Of a stretch of DNA of 64,000 bases, positions 49,801 through 58,168 are shown one piece after another. The stretch comes from Peredibacter sp045999315 (lineage in GTDB: Bacteria; Bdellovibrionota; Bacteriovoracia; Bacteriovoracales; Bacteriovoracaceae), in NCBI RefSeq assembly GCF_045999315.1, contig NZ_CP174607.1, positions 1-64,000 on the forward strand, written 5' to 3'. The translations under genes and the position numbers were made by a program. Positions within the stretch are counted from its first letter, which is position 1; the number at the start of each line of letters is the position of its first letter. Under the pieces are notes generated by a model. The model did no database searches, had not been told where the DNA came from, and saw only the letters and a list, made by a program, of their open reading frames with translations.

Positions 49801-50646
49801 TTGAAGTTTAGCAATCTCAGGAGAAAGACGTCCAAGTTCGGCCTTAAGGGCATTTAACTGGGCCTTCTTAGGATTAAGGGCCACATCAATCTGATTAAGT
49901 TTCGCCTGTTCTCCTGCAAGCTCCGTTCTAATACCTGGGAGTCTTGATTCAGCATCAGCGAGTTGTGTGCGCTTAATGGCAAGGGTTGAGTTGTTCTGGT
50001 TAACAGAATTTCTTACCTGCACGACTTCGTTCTTAAAGCGTTCAGCATCTTTAACTAATTGGGCACGCTCACGATCAAGTTCCTGTCGCTTTTGAATGGC
50101 CCCATTCATTTCATTTGTCAGGCGATTAAGAACAGCGACAGATTGATTTTCTTCACGAATTTCATTTTGAAGACGAGCGTTGATTCGGGCCACATCGGCC
50201 GCGATTTGATTTCTACGAGTAAGAATGGTTTGATTACGAGCACCCTCCTCACCTAGGTCACGTTGAAGAGTCGCAATCATGGCGTCCATTTGACGAAGAT
50301 CTTCAGAGATCTTTCCAAGCACACCTTCAAGGCCCGTGATGTCAGCACTCACACGCTCAAGCTCAATCTGCTTTTGAGTAATCAGATTACGAAGCTCTTG
50401 GTTACGAGCAGGCAGAGCAACCTGATCTTTCTCCATCTGCGCGATGGTCTTTTCAATCTCTGCTTTTTGAGCAGCAAGCTTTTCGTATTCAGTGATCTTT
50501 TGCGACAGAACCTGATCAAGATTCTGATAGACCTTCAAGTACTGTGGATGGTTAATCTCATCAGGAAGACTTTGAGCGAAAGCTTGTCCTGAGAGAATCA
50601 TCGAAGCAATCAAAGAGGCCTTAACCGCAAAAGCTGTGGTTTTCAT
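46888..50646 (-). CDS. Giant secreted coiled-coil protein
   Basis: A 1252-residue exported protein (signal MKTTAFAVKASLIASMILSG, cleavage near AFAQ). I start at the ATG with GGAG six bases upstream; the ATG four codons earlier overlaps this site. Residues 30 to about 690 are almost all heptad-like coiled coil rich in Gln, Asn, Ala and Leu (KAEIEKTIAQMEKDQVAL, LNALKAELGRLSPEIAKLQ). A helical region follows, then from about 1050 beta strands with domain-like repeats (VAGEITHPGNHFRANRVEQF, IRPKFAGVDQGYEATLEE, KKLTFTYKLNKAAKGKTIK). No family is recognised. It looks like a periplasmic or surface rod with a beta head. Single gene with its own terminator. Confidence 0.8.
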   Translation of the reverse strand: MKTTAFAVKASLIASMILSGQAFAQSLPDEINHPQYLKVYQNLDQVLSQKITEYEKLAAQKAEIEKTIAQMEKDQVALPARNQELRNLITQKQIELERVSADITGLEGVLGKISEDLRQMDAMIATLQRDLGEEGARNQTILTRRNQIAADVARINARLQNEIREENQSVAVLNRLTNEMNGAIQKRQELDRERAQLVKDAERFKNEVVQVRNSVNQNNSTLAIKRTQLADAESRLPGIRTELAGEQAKLNQIDVALNPKKAQLNALKAELGRLSPEIAKLQAENNALNQKIAQNQARINGSDIATKVARRDALVAETSAVTSKIQSNNAEKAALETQVAPTMKQIEALNKRLLEAQRAGNQGEVARLRGEIERTYASVQGQRNEINRLAKETEQLNASIAPKQTEINSLNSQITSLQNTNNALQAEINAARATIANNDRVIAERSGANTGLSQQIAVLEAEVNALEAQKAPTAQKVVQLTQQEVALSALVNTLKGEIQRLDAETKKLNQRVAEMEKAINELPQNLRRNDQEARQMDQVVVQKRSEIDREQRLLARIRQDRLTIERELGSAQAALDVVSQDLGQSDRLIAQLRNQLNEEARNRDALLRYNQDSLRKLEALRNQKRNAEQDVAGATEEIKINDQDIATIASELPKLRNDLKVVSPKVVAAETARNSAQKNADEANTQYQNRLALYQNYLAQSQKLGEEKAKIGTPDGSKAGSVEAKIKANKLATENASVEAKWEALRRGYVRGEIAGFATGFDIGLASTPDAQKGDADGKVAGARRAKDHANLVLKPEFYLEELDRRLREDATTQKVLVAAVIEQNISQIQSMAIALEESIPNLSPAEINEAAKIVSSLDALIEQSNLEIKEVLALRKKLAVAQNVYATPGAGENAQKVDCSAVYKNVKDFVEACKGSYVLRYASLYNAAHLEAFNKDYAPTFNSQLDKVFDSELARLYPVYLKEATQVGKDVGVASGKKEVYQQSFARAENAQYNANLPAETARVEDEAINLVQDHLNKNAALALKEKAKLTTEALYGISPSAEMTLKMLVKNIGSEASNGNSLVRITEMSSNVSTVRREAPLTSVAPHSHSELSVMNLYVNDSAVPGSKIVVAGEITHPGNHFRANRVEQFRVETEVKINPSIDASVDFDTTPNISVIFVTKKHDVDVTIRPKFAGVDQGYEATLEEIDTKHVEFVSKPSVTEVLNRGAAKKLTFTYKLNKAAKGKTIKLKLAVKNGGRVVHTQELQIKPE

Positions 50647-50780
50647 TTTTTTCTCCATGTAAATGAAATCTGGAGAATCATATATGATTTCGGGAGTTTG
50701 CTGGGGAGCCGGTGTAAAGATTACATTTCACTTTCGCTGGCGAAAGTGATGAAGGCCAACTCTACGATTTAAAAAGAAAA

Positions 50781-50802
50781 GGCCCGGTATTTCTACCGGG
50801 CC
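50781..50802 (-). terminator. Intrinsic terminator of the lipoprotein gene
   Basis: GGCCCGGTA pairs with TACCGGGCC around loop TTTC. The plus-strand A tract before it (50771-50780) is a T tract in the minus-strand transcript, so it ends the gene at 50834. Confidence 0.85.
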
Positions 50803-50833
50803 GACTGGTAGGAACCTTCCAGGTCAGCACTTT

Positions 50834-51511
50834 CTATTGTTTTTCTAACAAGTGTTTCATTGCAACTACGCTCAAATCCTTCTCGTTAATGACCTTTGAA
50901 ATAGTCCTATTTGTCGGTTGTTCAATACAATCGTAAGAAGCAACGAGAAGAATTGGTAAAATCCGATCAAAATCATGACTTTCGCCAATACTTGATACTG
51001 ACGAGGACCAAACTTCCTCTCCATTGTTCTCTCCGGAGATATTTAAGAATCTTCGCGCATTATTTTTTACAGTTTCCTCTAATCCAAAGTTAAGCTTCAG
51101 TCCCTGCTTAGTTGTACTTTTATCTGCGAGCTCGAGTCCGGCCAACTTCAGGACCTTTTCGATTTGAGGATAAGTCATTTTCCAATCTAGACTTTTCATC
51201 GAGAGATTTCTATTTCCTGACTCCACAAATACTTTTTTAAATTTTTCTTCCGAGCTACGACATTGAGAATTCACCTGATAGCCTTGTGAATCCGTAGGAA
51301 ATTCTACCCGAGATTCGAATGCATCATTTTGAAAATGATAAATGCTCGTTTTGAATTCCCACTTACAGAACTTATGCGTGCTTATATTGACACACTCTCC
51401 ATGACCACCAAATTCCTCTGCAAAACTTTTATAAGGCATCCCTTTTTGCACGTTGAATTGAGGATGATAAGAAGCACAGGCACCAAGTACTAACAGAACT
51501 AAGTATTTCAT
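50834..51511 (-). CDS. Lipoprotein of unknown function
   Basis: A 225-residue lipoprotein with a short signal MKYLVLLVLGACASYH (lipobox LGAC, Cys12). The mature part contains Cys in GECVNIS, KFCKWEF, SQCRSSEE and SYDCIEQP, so two disulfides are possible. Short strand-turn blocks (KTSIYHFQNDAFESRVEF, KSLDWKMTYPQIEKVLKLAG) are seen, but no known domain. It lies between lon and the coiled-coil gene, with a terminator of its own on each side, so it is probably a single transcription unit. Confidence 0.7.
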   Translation of the reverse strand: MKYLVLLVLGACASYHPQFNVQKGMPYKSFAEEFGGHGECVNISTHKFCKWEFKTSIYHFQNDAFESRVEFPTDSQGYQVNSQCRSSEEKFKKVFVESGNRNLSMKSLDWKMTYPQIEKVLKLAGLELADKSTTKQGLKLNFGLEETVKNNARRFLNISGENNGEEVWSSSVSSIGESHDFDRILPILLVASYDCIEQPTNRTISKVINEKDLSVVAMKHLLEKQ

Positions 51512-51575
51512 TTTGACTCCTATTTTATATTATTTTAAATGGAGTCTTATAGTTCGCAAGCACTCAAAAACAAAA

Positions 51576-51599
51576 AGGCCCAGGACAATGCCCGGGCCT
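51576..51599 (-). terminator. Intrinsic terminator of lon
   Basis: AGGCCC pairs with GGGCCT with two more G-C pairs beyond one mismatch; on the minus strand the stem is followed by TTTTTG. It lies 25 bases after the lon stop codon. Confidence 0.75.
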
Positions 51600-51623
51600 C
51601 TTCATCTAAAGATTTCTTAGAAA

Positions 51624-54032
51624 TTAGTTCGCAACTTCTAGGTTCGCTTCACCATCAAGAACCTTAAGCGCACGCGCTTTCATGAATTCTTCTGGCTTCG
51701 TTAGGTTCAGGGCCACACGAAGAACTTCTTCGGCCTCTGAAACTGGGCGAACTTCGATGCCCTCTTTGATCTCATCTGGAATTTTCACCAGATCTTTCTC
51801 ATTCTTTTTAGGAATGATTACTGTCGTGATACCTGCTTGTTTAGCGGCAAGGATCTTCTCCTTAAGACCACCAATCGGAAGTACGCGACCGCGTAGAGAG
51901 ATCTCACCAGTCATTGCAACGTCCTGACGAACAGGGATGTTTGCAATTGCTGACGTAAGAGCTGTTGCCATTGTCACACCTGCAGAAGGGCCATCTTTTG
52001 GAGTTGCACCATCTGGAACGTGGATATGGATATCGTTCTTAGAATACCACTCGTGATCTACACCAAGACGGTTAGAGATTGAGCGAACATATGAAAGAGC
52101 TGCTTTCGCCGACTCTTGCATTACTTCACCAAGCTTACCAGTCACCTGGATCTTACCGTTACCTGGAACAGTCACAACTTCAATGTTAAGAAGCTCGCCA
52201 CCTACTGATGTCCAGGCCAGACCGTTCACAAGACCAACCTGAGGCTGTTCTTCGATTCCAGAGCGGTCAAACTTGATTGGACCTAGGTATTTCTCAAGGT
52301 TCTTCTCATCTACTTTAAACTTACGACCTTCTTTGATGTCTTCAGTTACTACTTCTGTGGCGATCTTACGAGCGATTGTGTTCATCAAACGCTCAAGCTC
52401 ACGCACACCGGCCTCTTTTGTATAGCCGCGAACAACTGTAGAGAAGATCTTATCAGTAAGAGTCACAGGATAGTTTTTCAATCCGTGAGACTCAACTGCT
52501 TTCGGAAGAAGGTACTTCTTCGCGATCTGCATTTTTTCATCAGGTGTGTAACCCGCGATATGGATGATTTCCATACGGTCACGAAGTGGACCAGGGATAG
52601 CACCAAGATCGTTAGCAGTCATGATGAACATAACTTTTGAAAGGTCATATTCACACTCGATGTAGTGGTCACCGAAAGTCTTGTTCTGACCTGGATCCAA
52701 TACTTCAAGCATTGCTGCACCTGGGTCGCCACGGAAGTCAGAAGACATTTTGTCGATCTCATCCAGTAGGATCACAGGGTTCGATGTCCCCGCTTTTTTA
52801 AGAGCGTGGATGATCTTACCTGGCATTGCACCTACGTATGTACGACGGTGACCGCGGATCTCAGCTTCATCACGTACGCCACCTAGAGAGATACGTACGA
52901 ACTTACGACCTAGCGATTCAGCAAGTGATTTCGCGATTGATGTTTTACCAACACCTGGAGGACCTGCTAGACACAGAAGTGTCCCGCGAGTGTCGTCCTT
53001 AACAAGAGCGCGTACAGCAAGGTATTCAACAATACGCTCTTTCACATCATTTAGTCCGTAGTGATCAGCATCGAGAATTTCACGAGCTTTTGCTACAGAG
53101 TTGTCATCATGTGTGTACTCGTCCCAAGGAAGAGAGATCATCCAGTCGATATAGTTACGTACCACCGCTGCTTCTGCAGACATTGGTGACATAGACTTAA
53201 GCTTACGAAGTTCTTTATTCGCCTTCTCGCGAGCGTCTTCAGGCATTTTCTTCGCGCGAAGTTTTTCTTCCATCTCTGCAACGTCAGACTTCTCGTCCTT
53301 GTTACCAAGTTCTTTCTGAATGGCATTCATCTGCTCGTTCAGGTAGTACTCTTTTTGAGATTTTTCCATCTGTGTTTTCACACGAGAACGGATGCGTTTC
53401 TCAACGTTGATGATTTCGATTTCACCCTGCATCTTCTCAAGAAGAAGTTGTAGACGTGTATCAACGTTAACAGCATTCAGAATATCTTGCTTCTCAGGGA
53501 TCTTCATCGTTAAGTGAGCAACAATAATGTCCGCTAAACGAGAAGGATCTGTGATCGAAGAGATGCTCATAAGAAGTTCAGGAGGAATTCTCTTATTAAG
53601 CTTCACGTATTGTTCGAAGATGTTCTTTACCGATCTCATTGAAGCTTCAACTTCAACGTCTGATTCGATAACGTCAGCACACTTCTCCACTTCAGAGTAG
53701 TAACCATCGTTTTCGCAACGGAAGTTTTTAATCTTCGCGCGGTACTTACCTTCGATTAAAACTTTTACTGTATTGTCCGGTAGACGAAGCATCTGAATGA
53801 TACTTACCACCGTACCGATATCGTAAACGTCTTCTCTTTCTGGATTTAAAACTGAGGCATCTTTCTGTGTAACAAGGAAGAGCTCATTGCCGTTCTTAGC
53901 TGCTTTCTCTAGCGCCGAAATTGATTTCTCTCGGCCAACGAAAAGTGGCACTACCATGTGAGGGAAAATGATCACATCACGTAGTGGAAGGAGAGGAAAG
54001 TTATTAACAGCTTCAGACTTCTTATCGGACAT
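51624..54032 (-). CDS. lon: ATP-dependent protease Lon
   Basis: An 802-residue Lon protease, the cytoplasmic AAA+ enzyme that degrades misfolded and regulatory proteins. The N-terminal LON domain (1-210, FPLLPLRDVIIFPHMVVPLF) precedes a coiled linker, the ATPase with Walker A GPPGVGKTS near 350 and Walker B ILLDEIDK, and the C-terminal protease with the Ser-Lys dyad in KDGPSAGVTM (Ser) and GGLKEKILAAKQAG (Lys). E. coli Lon is 784 residues. AGGAGG precedes the ATG. It lies downstream of clpX, separated by a terminator and its own promoter region, so it is not strictly one operon with clpPX. Confidence 0.98.
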   Translation of the reverse strand: MSDKKSEAVNNFPLLPLRDVIIFPHMVVPLFVGREKSISALEKAAKNGNELFLVTQKDASVLNPEREDVYDIGTVVSIIQMLRLPDNTVKVLIEGKYRAKIKNFRCENDGYYSEVEKCADVIESDVEVEASMRSVKNIFEQYVKLNKRIPPELLMSISSITDPSRLADIIVAHLTMKIPEKQDILNAVNVDTRLQLLLEKMQGEIEIINVEKRIRSRVKTQMEKSQKEYYLNEQMNAIQKELGNKDEKSDVAEMEEKLRAKKMPEDAREKANKELRKLKSMSPMSAEAAVVRNYIDWMISLPWDEYTHDDNSVAKAREILDADHYGLNDVKERIVEYLAVRALVKDDTRGTLLCLAGPPGVGKTSIAKSLAESLGRKFVRISLGGVRDEAEIRGHRRTYVGAMPGKIIHALKKAGTSNPVILLDEIDKMSSDFRGDPGAAMLEVLDPGQNKTFGDHYIECEYDLSKVMFIMTANDLGAIPGPLRDRMEIIHIAGYTPDEKMQIAKKYLLPKAVESHGLKNYPVTLTDKIFSTVVRGYTKEAGVRELERLMNTIARKIATEVVTEDIKEGRKFKVDEKNLEKYLGPIKFDRSGIEEQPQVGLVNGLAWTSVGGELLNIEVVTVPGNGKIQVTGKLGEVMQESAKAALSYVRSISNRLGVDHEWYSKNDIHIHVPDGATPKDGPSAGVTMATALTSAIANIPVRQDVAMTGEISLRGRVLPIGGLKEKILAAKQAGITTVIIPKKNEKDLVKIPDEIKEGIEVRPVSEAEEVLRVALNLTKPEEFMKARALKVLDGEANLEVAN

Positions 54033-54135
54033 AGCACCTCCTGCGCCTTACTGTCTTCATTTGATGTACCTCATGCATGAGGTATCATAAAAATAAGTAT
54101 CCCATGATTTTGTGAACGAACAGAAGAAAAAAAAA

Positions 54136-54159
54136 GGCCCGGTAAAAGATTCCCGGGCC
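54136..54159 (-). terminator. Intrinsic terminator of clpX
   Basis: GGCCCGG pairs with CCGGGCC around a 10-base loop; a long A tract on the plus side gives a T tract in the minus-strand transcript. It separates clpX from lon. Confidence 0.85.
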
Positions 54160-54223
54160 GACTGACTTTAATGATTACTTCTAGTTATTTGTTGTTTAGC
54201 AACTTGTAAGAAGTTTCGAGAAT

Positions 54224-55540
54224 TTACGATGCGTTCTCAATCTTCTTTGCCGCTTTGGCACCGGCCTTCGCTTCTACGCGTTTTTTGCGGTCACCTTCTT
54301 CAAGTATTGGTTTCCCTGTACCTGTAATCGCCTCTTTAGTGATAATACACTTGGCGATTTTCTCGTTACCTGGAAGGTCATACATCACATCTAACATCAC
54401 CTGCTCAATAATTGAGCGAAGACCACGGGCCCCGGTTTTTCTGTGTAGAGCAGTTTGGGCGATTTCTTTGACCGCATCTTCTGTGAATTCCAGATCAATT
54501 CCGTCAAACTCGAAGAGTTTTTGATACTGCTTAACAATCGCGTTCTTTGGTTCAGTAAGAATCGACATCAGCGCTGCCTCATCTAACTCTTCCAGCATCG
54601 CCGTCACTGGTAGACGTCCGATGAACTCTGGGATCAGACCAAATCTCACTAAATCTTCAGGCTCGATGGCACCAAGGTTTTCAAGGTGAGATTTCTCTTT
54701 CTTCTCGTTTGTGTTGTTCGAAGTAAGACCCACAGACTTAGACTTCGTCATACGCTTTTCGATGATCTTATCCAGACCTACGAAAGCACCGGCACAGATG
54801 AAAAGAATGTTACGAGTATCAACTTGGATATACTCTTGTTGAGGATGCTTACGTCCGCCCTTCGGAGGAACGTTTGCCACTGAACCTTCAACGAGTTTTA
54901 GAAGTGCTTGTTGCACACCCTCACCCGATACGTCACGAGTGATAGATGGGTTTTCAGACTTACGTGCAATCTTATCAATCTCATCCACGTAAACGATACC
55001 ACGCTGAGCACGTTCAACATCGAAGTCACAGTTTTGAAGAAGTGAAAGAATAACGTTCTCCACGTCCTCACCTACGTAACCAGCTTCAGTCAGAGTCGTT
55101 GCATCTGCGATCGCAAATGGAACGTTCAGAAACTTCGCCAGAGACTGAGCGATAAGCGTCTTACCAGAACCTGTTGGACCAGCAAGAAGGATGTTTGATT
55201 TTGCAAGTTCCACTTCTTCATCACGAGAAGCGGCCTTATAAGAAATTCTCTTGTAGTGGTTGTGTACCGCCACTGAGATAATTTTCTTGGCACGATCTTG
55301 CCCGATTACATATTGATCAAGGTGGAGCTTGATTTCATGTGGCTTCGGAACATTGTCAGTAGCAGTTTTCGCAACTGTCTTTACTGAATCTTCGTAAATA
55401 ATGTCATTACAGAGCTCAATACACTCGTCACAGATGTAGACACCTGGACCTGCGATTAGCTTTTTCACTTCTTTTTGGGATTTTCCACAGAAGTTACAAT
55501 TTAAACTTCCGTAAGATCCGCCTGCTTTTTCTTTCGTCAT
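54224..55540 (-). CDS. clpX: ClpX ATPase subunit of ClpXP protease
   Basis: A 438-residue AAA+ unfoldase that feeds substrates into ClpP. The N-terminal C4 zinc finger is visible (CNFCGKSQKEV and YICDECIELC). Walker A is GPTGSGKT, Walker B VYVDEIDK, and the ClpP-docking and pore loops are in place (the GYVGEDVENV pore-1 loop, LIPEFIGRLPV and sensor-2 GARGLRS). E. coli ClpX is 424 residues; a basic Lys/Ala tail extends this one. It follows clpP on the same strand by 21 bases, so the pair is co-transcribed. Confidence 0.98.
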   Translation of the reverse strand: MTKEKAGGSYGSLNCNFCGKSQKEVKKLIAGPGVYICDECIELCNDIIYEDSVKTVAKTATDNVPKPHEIKLHLDQYVIGQDRAKKIISVAVHNHYKRISYKAASRDEEVELAKSNILLAGPTGSGKTLIAQSLAKFLNVPFAIADATTLTEAGYVGEDVENVILSLLQNCDFDVERAQRGIVYVDEIDKIARKSENPSITRDVSGEGVQQALLKLVEGSVANVPPKGGRKHPQQEYIQVDTRNILFICAGAFVGLDKIIEKRMTKSKSVGLTSNNTNEKKEKSHLENLGAIEPEDLVRFGLIPEFIGRLPVTAMLEELDEAALMSILTEPKNAIVKQYQKLFEFDGIDLEFTEDAVKEIAQTALHRKTGARGLRSIIEQVMLDVMYDLPGNEKIAKCIITKEAITGTGKPILEEGDRKKRVEAKAGAKAAKKIENAS

Positions 55541-55561
55541 ATTTGCCTTTTCGCTAAGTGA

Positions 55562-56182
55562 TTAAGCTTTTTTCAACTTGCCTTTAGGAATAATAATATT
55601 ATCAATCAAACCGAACTCTTTCGCCCTCTCCGGACTTAAATAATTGTCACGGTCACAGGCCTTCTCAACCTCTTCGTACTTACGTCCAGTGTGCTTTACG
55701 TAAATATTGTTCAATTGTTTCTTTAGGTCGAGGATTTCTTTTGCTTGAATTTCAATATCTGTCGCTTGTCCTCGGGCACCACCCAGCGGTTGGTGGATCA
55801 TAATTCTCGAGTGAGGCATTGAGTATCTGTGTCCAGCTTCCCCTGCTTGAAGAAGAAGTGAACCCATCGAGGCCGCTAAGCCCACGCAATAAGTGTAAAC
55901 CGGACAAGTTACGTGTTGCATAGTATCGTAGATACCAAGACCAGCATACACAGAACCGCCCGGAGAATTGATGTAAAAGTGAATTGGAGCTTCAGGGTCA
56001 GACTGCTCTAAAAAAAGCATCTGAGCTACTAGTAAGTTGGCCACAGTATCATTCACTTCTGTTCCTAGAAAAATAATTCGGTCGAGAAGTAGACGTGAAT
56101 AAATATCGTATTGGCGTTCTCCACGAGCTGTTTGTTCGATAACGATTGGATTAGGGATATAACCCATAGTTGTAGCTGTCAT
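55562..56182 (-). CDS. clpP: ClpP protease subunit
   Basis: A 206-residue serine protease that forms a two-ring chamber with ClpX. The triad is at Ser105 (GLAASMGS), His130 (IMIHQPLGG) and Asp179, each exactly 7 residues later than in E. coli ClpP numbering (98, 123, 172). The start region MTATTMGYIPNPIVIEQTARG is the usual short propeptide; a second Met at residue 6 is possible. No trigger-factor gene is beside it; clpP diverges from the AhpC-type peroxiredoxin gene. It heads the clpP-clpX unit. Confidence 0.98.
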   Translation of the reverse strand: MTATTMGYIPNPIVIEQTARGERQYDIYSRLLLDRIIFLGTEVNDTVANLLVAQMLFLEQSDPEAPIHFYINSPGGSVYAGLGIYDTMQHVTCPVYTYCVGLAASMGSLLLQAGEAGHRYSMPHSRIMIHQPLGGARGQATDIEIQAKEILDLKKQLNNIYVKHTGRKYEEVEKACDRDNYLSPERAKEFGLIDNIIIPKGKLKKA

Positions 56183-56421
56183 GCTTTTTCCTTTTCCCCG
56201 AAATGGTTGAGAGCTTTGTTCAACCTTATCGGAAAATACTTAGATTTCTTGAGCTTAAATTTAACCATAACTGCGGTTAGTTAAAAGATGGGCACAGAAC
56301 TCCAATTTTCAAGGGGAAAGGAAACATCTAGTCTTGAATTATTTAGCACTTGGGTCTAAATTTCTGGGGTCCACGTTTCAATCCTGAAATTGGTTTAACC
56401 CTTTCTTTTAAGGAGTCTCAC

Positions 56422-57006
56422 ATGTCACGTTTAGTTGGAAATCCAGCTCCGTATTTTAAAGCTGAAGCACTTGTTAACGGTGCTAGCAAAACAATCTCTC
56501 TAGATGACTACAAAGGTAAGTGGAAAGTTCTATTTTTCTACCCTCTAGATTTCACATTCGTATGTCCAACTGAGCTTGTGGCCTACTCTGAAGCTGCTGA
56601 TAAATTCAAGGCCATGAACTGCGAACTTATCGCTTGTTCAGTAGACTCTTTCTTCTCTCACCTTGCTTGGACAAAACAACCACGCAATGACGGTGGTCTT
56701 GGCGAAGTTAAGTACCCAATCATCGCTGACCTTGATAAGAAAGTAGCTCGTGATTACGAAGTTCTTGTTAACGACGGCGTTGCTCTTCGTGGTCTATTCA
56801 TCATCGACGACAACAACGTTATCCAGCACTCTACAATCAACAACCTTTCAGTAGGCCGTAACGTTGAAGAAACTCTACGTCTTGTTGAAGCTTATCAGTA
56901 CACAGCTAAGTCAGGCGAAGTTTGCCCTGCTAACTGGAAAAAAGGCGCTGATACTATGAAGCCAGATACTGCTGGTTCAAAAGCATGGTTCAAAAAGAAC
57001 GCTTAA
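56422..57006 (+). CDS. 2-Cys peroxiredoxin, AhpC/Prx1 type
   Basis: A 194-residue peroxidase that reduces hydrogen peroxide and organic peroxides. The start is the ATG preceded by AAGGAGTC; the longer frame adds 24 residues without a ribosome site. The peroxidatic cysteine is Cys48 in DFTFVCPTE, the resolving cysteine is in SGEVCPANWKKG, and the GGLGEVKYPIIAD and RGLFIIDDNN blocks are typical. Its C-terminal YF-like helix is present. Codon choice (many GTA, CTA, AAC) differs from average neighbours in the way of a highly expressed gene. It diverges from clpP and has a strong terminator. Confidence 0.95.
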   Translation: MSRLVGNPAPYFKAEALVNGASKTISLDDYKGKWKVLFFYPLDFTFVCPTELVAYSEAADKFKAMNCELIACSVDSFFSHLAWTKQPRNDGGLGEVKYPIIADLDKKVARDYEVLVNDGVALRGLFIIDDNNVIQHSTINNLSVGRNVEETLRLVEAYQYTAKSGEVCPANWKKGADTMKPDTAGSKAWFKKNA

Positions 57007-57045
57007 TTTGAAGCAATAACCGACCAAAAAGTTCGGTGACTATTA

Positions 57046-57070
57046 GGGGGGCCAAAAGCCCCCCTTTTTT
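57046..57070 (+). terminator. Intrinsic terminator of the peroxiredoxin gene
   Basis: GGGGGGC pairs with GCCCCCC (7 bases) around loop CAAAA, followed by TTTTTT. It is 39 bases after the stop codon. Confidence 0.95.
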
Positions 57071-57145
57071 ATGTTTAGACGCCAATTGTCACCATGTAAT
57101 TTGCGCATAACGCCGGTAAATTATTCAGTTTCTAGCCCCGCGCTA

Positions 57146-57277
57146 TCAGTAATCTTTACAAAAGCTCAAGATAAAATTCTCAACTCCTTGTCGAAAATCA
57201 AGAGACTCCATATAACAGGCCCATAAAAACGAACGCAAAATCTGAGCATGTAAATTGGCCTCAGGTTTGAATTTCAC
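57146..57277 (-). CDS. Possible 43-codon frame in an intergenic region
   Basis: On the minus strand of the 258-base gap between the peroxiredoxin and a small helical protein, a frame from GTG 57277 gives 43 residues (VKFKPEANLHAQILRSF ... FCKDY) with natural composition and AGGA about 10 bases upstream. The frame stays open further upstream for about 50 more codons, across the start of the neighbouring gene, but has no ATG there. It could be a small protein, or the remnant end of a lost gene. No family is recognised. Confidence 0.3.
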   Translation of the reverse strand: MKFKPEANLHAQILRSFLWACYMESLDFRQGVENFILSFCKDY

Positions 57278-57328
57278 TGGGTACGGATCCTGGCCATGAC
57301 GACCTACGATCCAATTAAATGAGGGGAT

Positions 57329-57604
57329 ATGACAAAGTTGAACGTAGTAAACATGGTGGAATTCAAGGAACTGAAGGAATTGAAGCGCGCTGAAGAGTCG
57401 TACAAGCTCTATTTAAAATCACTCGCCAATTCTCAGCTCGAAATCGAAGTTAATAGTCTGCTTGAAGAGTTCCAAGGCGATGCCTATGGAAAAGACTTTT
57501 TCACAAAAGGTCAGCTTATTCTCAAAGAAATCTCTTCTCGTGTACAGCCAACTGTAAAGGCCAAAATCGAAAAATTATCTCAAGATACTCTAAGACTTCT
57601 CTAA
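57329..57604 (+). CDS. Small helical protein of unknown function
   Basis: A 91-residue protein with no signal peptide, predicted almost all helix (EFKELKELKRAEESYKLYL, QLEIEVNSLLEEFQG, KAKIEKLSQDTLRLL). A GAGGGG motif lies only two bases before the ATG, so a later Met (residue 9) or a leaderless-type start is possible. A perfect hairpin follows the stop. No family is recognised. It may be a small regulator or stress protein like those nearby. Confidence 0.55.
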   Translation: MTKLNVVNMVEFKELKELKRAEESYKLYLKSLANSQLEIEVNSLLEEFQGDAYGKDFFTKGQLILKEISSRVQPTVKAKIEKLSQDTLRLL

Positions 57605-57610
57605 AAAATA

Positions 57611-57630
57611 AGGGGACCTTCTGGTCCCCT
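57611..57630. terminator. Stem-loop between convergent small genes
   Basis: AGGGGACC pairs with GGTCCCCT around loop TTCT. The better T tract (TTATTTTTTAG) is on the minus strand, but it sits right after the plus-strand gene and can serve both. Confidence 0.75.
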
Positions 57631-57707
57631 CATAAAACCTACTGTTTTCTCGCATCTTCCTGATGAGCACTCAAGTTTGAATCGGTATTTTCTTTGCCGG
57701 TATCGTC

Positions 57708-57950
57708 TTAGTTTTCTCTTTCTTTGGAACCACCAGATTCACGGCCCTTGGAACCACCCACTCCACTACGATTGAGATCATTCTCTTTGTGAACGAGCTT
57801 TCCAGAATGAATTTCTGAATCTCGACGAGAACGCCGTTCTGATTCAGCATTTTTTTTATCTTCCTCATCTTCATAAGACTTATATCCTGACTTGATGGTT
57901 TTATTATCTCGAGAAGGGTTACGAAATGGCTCAACATTCTCATTCACCAT
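57708..57950 (-). CDS. Small disordered, Ser/Glu/Lys-rich protein
   Basis: An 80-residue protein with almost no hydrophobic residues (EDEEDKKNAESERRSRRDSE, SGVGGSKGRESGGSKEREN), so intrinsically disordered. A strong GGAGGT lies eight bases before the ATG, which supports it being real and excludes the overlapping 90-codon frame at 57671-57943. The Gly-Gly-Ser-Lys end recalls KGG-motif stress proteins, but the match is weak. It lies among stress-type genes (dps, peroxiredoxin) and may protect other macromolecules. Confidence 0.6.
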   Translation of the reverse strand: MVNENVEPFRNPSRDNKTIKSGYKSYEDEEDKKNAESERRSRRDSEIHSGKLVHKENDLNRSGVGGSKGRESGGSKEREN

Positions 57951-58168
57951 TGAGGACCTCCATATACATTCTCAGAAGCAGATGTGGTGCCAGATGGCCT
58001 TCGAATTATTATCTGGGTTTGAAATGAAATGCTCTGTTAAATCAATCACTGCATCAGGGGAAAATGTCCCCGAGCTAAAGCAATCTTCAAGGCCAACTCT
58101 CTGAAACTGATGTGAAAAAGAGTGGCTTCAAACTTGCTCATTTCTCACTATGTCCAATGGAGGAATAG

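Noticed and set aside
57671..57943. A 90-codon minus-strand frame overlapping the 80-codon frame at 57708-57950
   Set aside because: It has no ribosome site, while the 80-codon frame has GGAGGT in place; only one can be the gene here.
57972..58130. Minus-strand frame ending at 57972 with protein-like sequence (VGLEDCFSSGTFSPDAV)
   Set aside because: There is no start codon in frame. An ATG upstream (MSKFEATLF) would need one extra base in a T run to join it, so it may be a dead gene fragment, but evidence is too thin.
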